DNA of 15,290 bases, taken from an uncultured Bacteroidota bacterium (GTDB taxonomy: Bacteria; Bacteroidota; Bacteroidia; Chitinophagales; Chitinophagaceae). Below, in pieces: positions 15,201 through 15,290 of the stretch. The stretch covers positions 1-15,290 of the forward strand of contig CAIRSV010000344.1 in assembly GCA_903881265.1 (NCBI GenBank), written 5' to 3'. A model generated the notes under the pieces. That model was given only the letters and a program-made list of their open reading frames with translations. It was not told the origin of the DNA and made no database searches. The number at the start of each line of letters is the position of its first letter. The stretch's first letter is position 1. Both the position numbers and the translations under genes were made by a program.

Positions 15201-15290
15201 ATAGTATTTCCCGTAGGGTAATCACTTTGTTCAAGTAGATCGTCAATCATACCTTGAAGTCCCATAGCGCGACCATCATCCGGACTATAA
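12281..15290 (-). CDS. icmF: fused isobutyryl-CoA mutase IcmF, 5' end outside window (partial)
   Basis: This is a B12-dependent acyl-CoA mutase fused to its G-protein chaperone; IcmF interconverts isobutyryl-CoA and n-butyryl-CoA. 1002 residues are visible. The frame stays open past the methionine at 15265 to the window edge, reading [13 protein letters not shown], typical of the end of the cobalamin-binding domain. Perhaps 100-130 N-terminal residues are therefore missing. Next comes the MeaB-like GTPase: P-loop [12 protein letters not shown] (about 15014-15049), [29 protein letters not shown] and G4 motif VNKFD. The large-subunit barrel follows with [38 protein letters not shown] and [20 protein letters not shown] and [10 protein letters not shown] are the IcmF forms rather than methylmalonyl-CoA mutase forms. 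The stop codon begins a hairpin. Confidence 0.92.
   Translation of the reverse strand, partial: [1002 protein letters not shown]

Overview
The window looks like chromosomal DNA of a Bacteroidota bacterium, most plausibly from the Chitinophagales/Sphingobacteriales side. The evidence is several short exported lipoproteins, start codons with almost no Shine-Dalgarno sequence, a large secreted M36 protease with PA, PKD and a C-terminal dockerin-like module, a LuxE-like acyl-protein synthetase, a fused isobutyryl-CoA mutase (IcmF), and two TAnnTTTG boxes like the Bacteroidota -7 promoter element. No tRNA, rRNA, IS element, CRISPR array or phage gene was recognised.

Layout. Bases 1-187 hold an open frame that may be the 3' end of a gene entering from the left. 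An FKBP-type prolyl isomerase lipoprotein follows on the plus strand (344-823). Running towards it on the minus strand is a likely three-gene unit, transcribed right to left: LuxE-like acyl-protein synthetase (2982-2002), TlpA-like thioredoxin (1950-1459) and a CNHCP redoxin (1446-832). Divergent from the LuxE-like gene is a small lipoprotein (3013-3459). Its last 12 bp overlap the convergent aroQ (3864-3448). A XerD-type recombinase with a TTG start (3924-4847) converges on a 1311-residue M36 metalloprotease (8810-4875). Next come a UbiD-family decarboxylase (8962-10788), a convergent DinB-family protein (11426-10893) and a three-helix membrane protein of unknown function (11912-11478). A repeat-filled gap (about 11980-12283) separates these from icmF, which occupies the rest of the window on the minus strand and runs off its right end.

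Function. The genes are mostly housekeeping or envelope genes: envelope thiol-disulfide chemistry (two thioredoxin-fold proteins), envelope protein folding (FKBP), shikimate pathway (AroQ), chromosome dimer resolution (XerD), probable quinone biosynthesis (UbiD), B12-dependent carbon-skeleton rearrangement (IcmF) and secreted proteolysis (M36). I see no defence or mobile system. The least explained parts are the mosaic of palindromic repeats between 11.98 and 12.28 kb, whose last hairpin contains the icmF stop codon, the C-terminal module of the M36 protease, the LuxE-like enzyme that lacks any lux context, and the orphan membrane protein.
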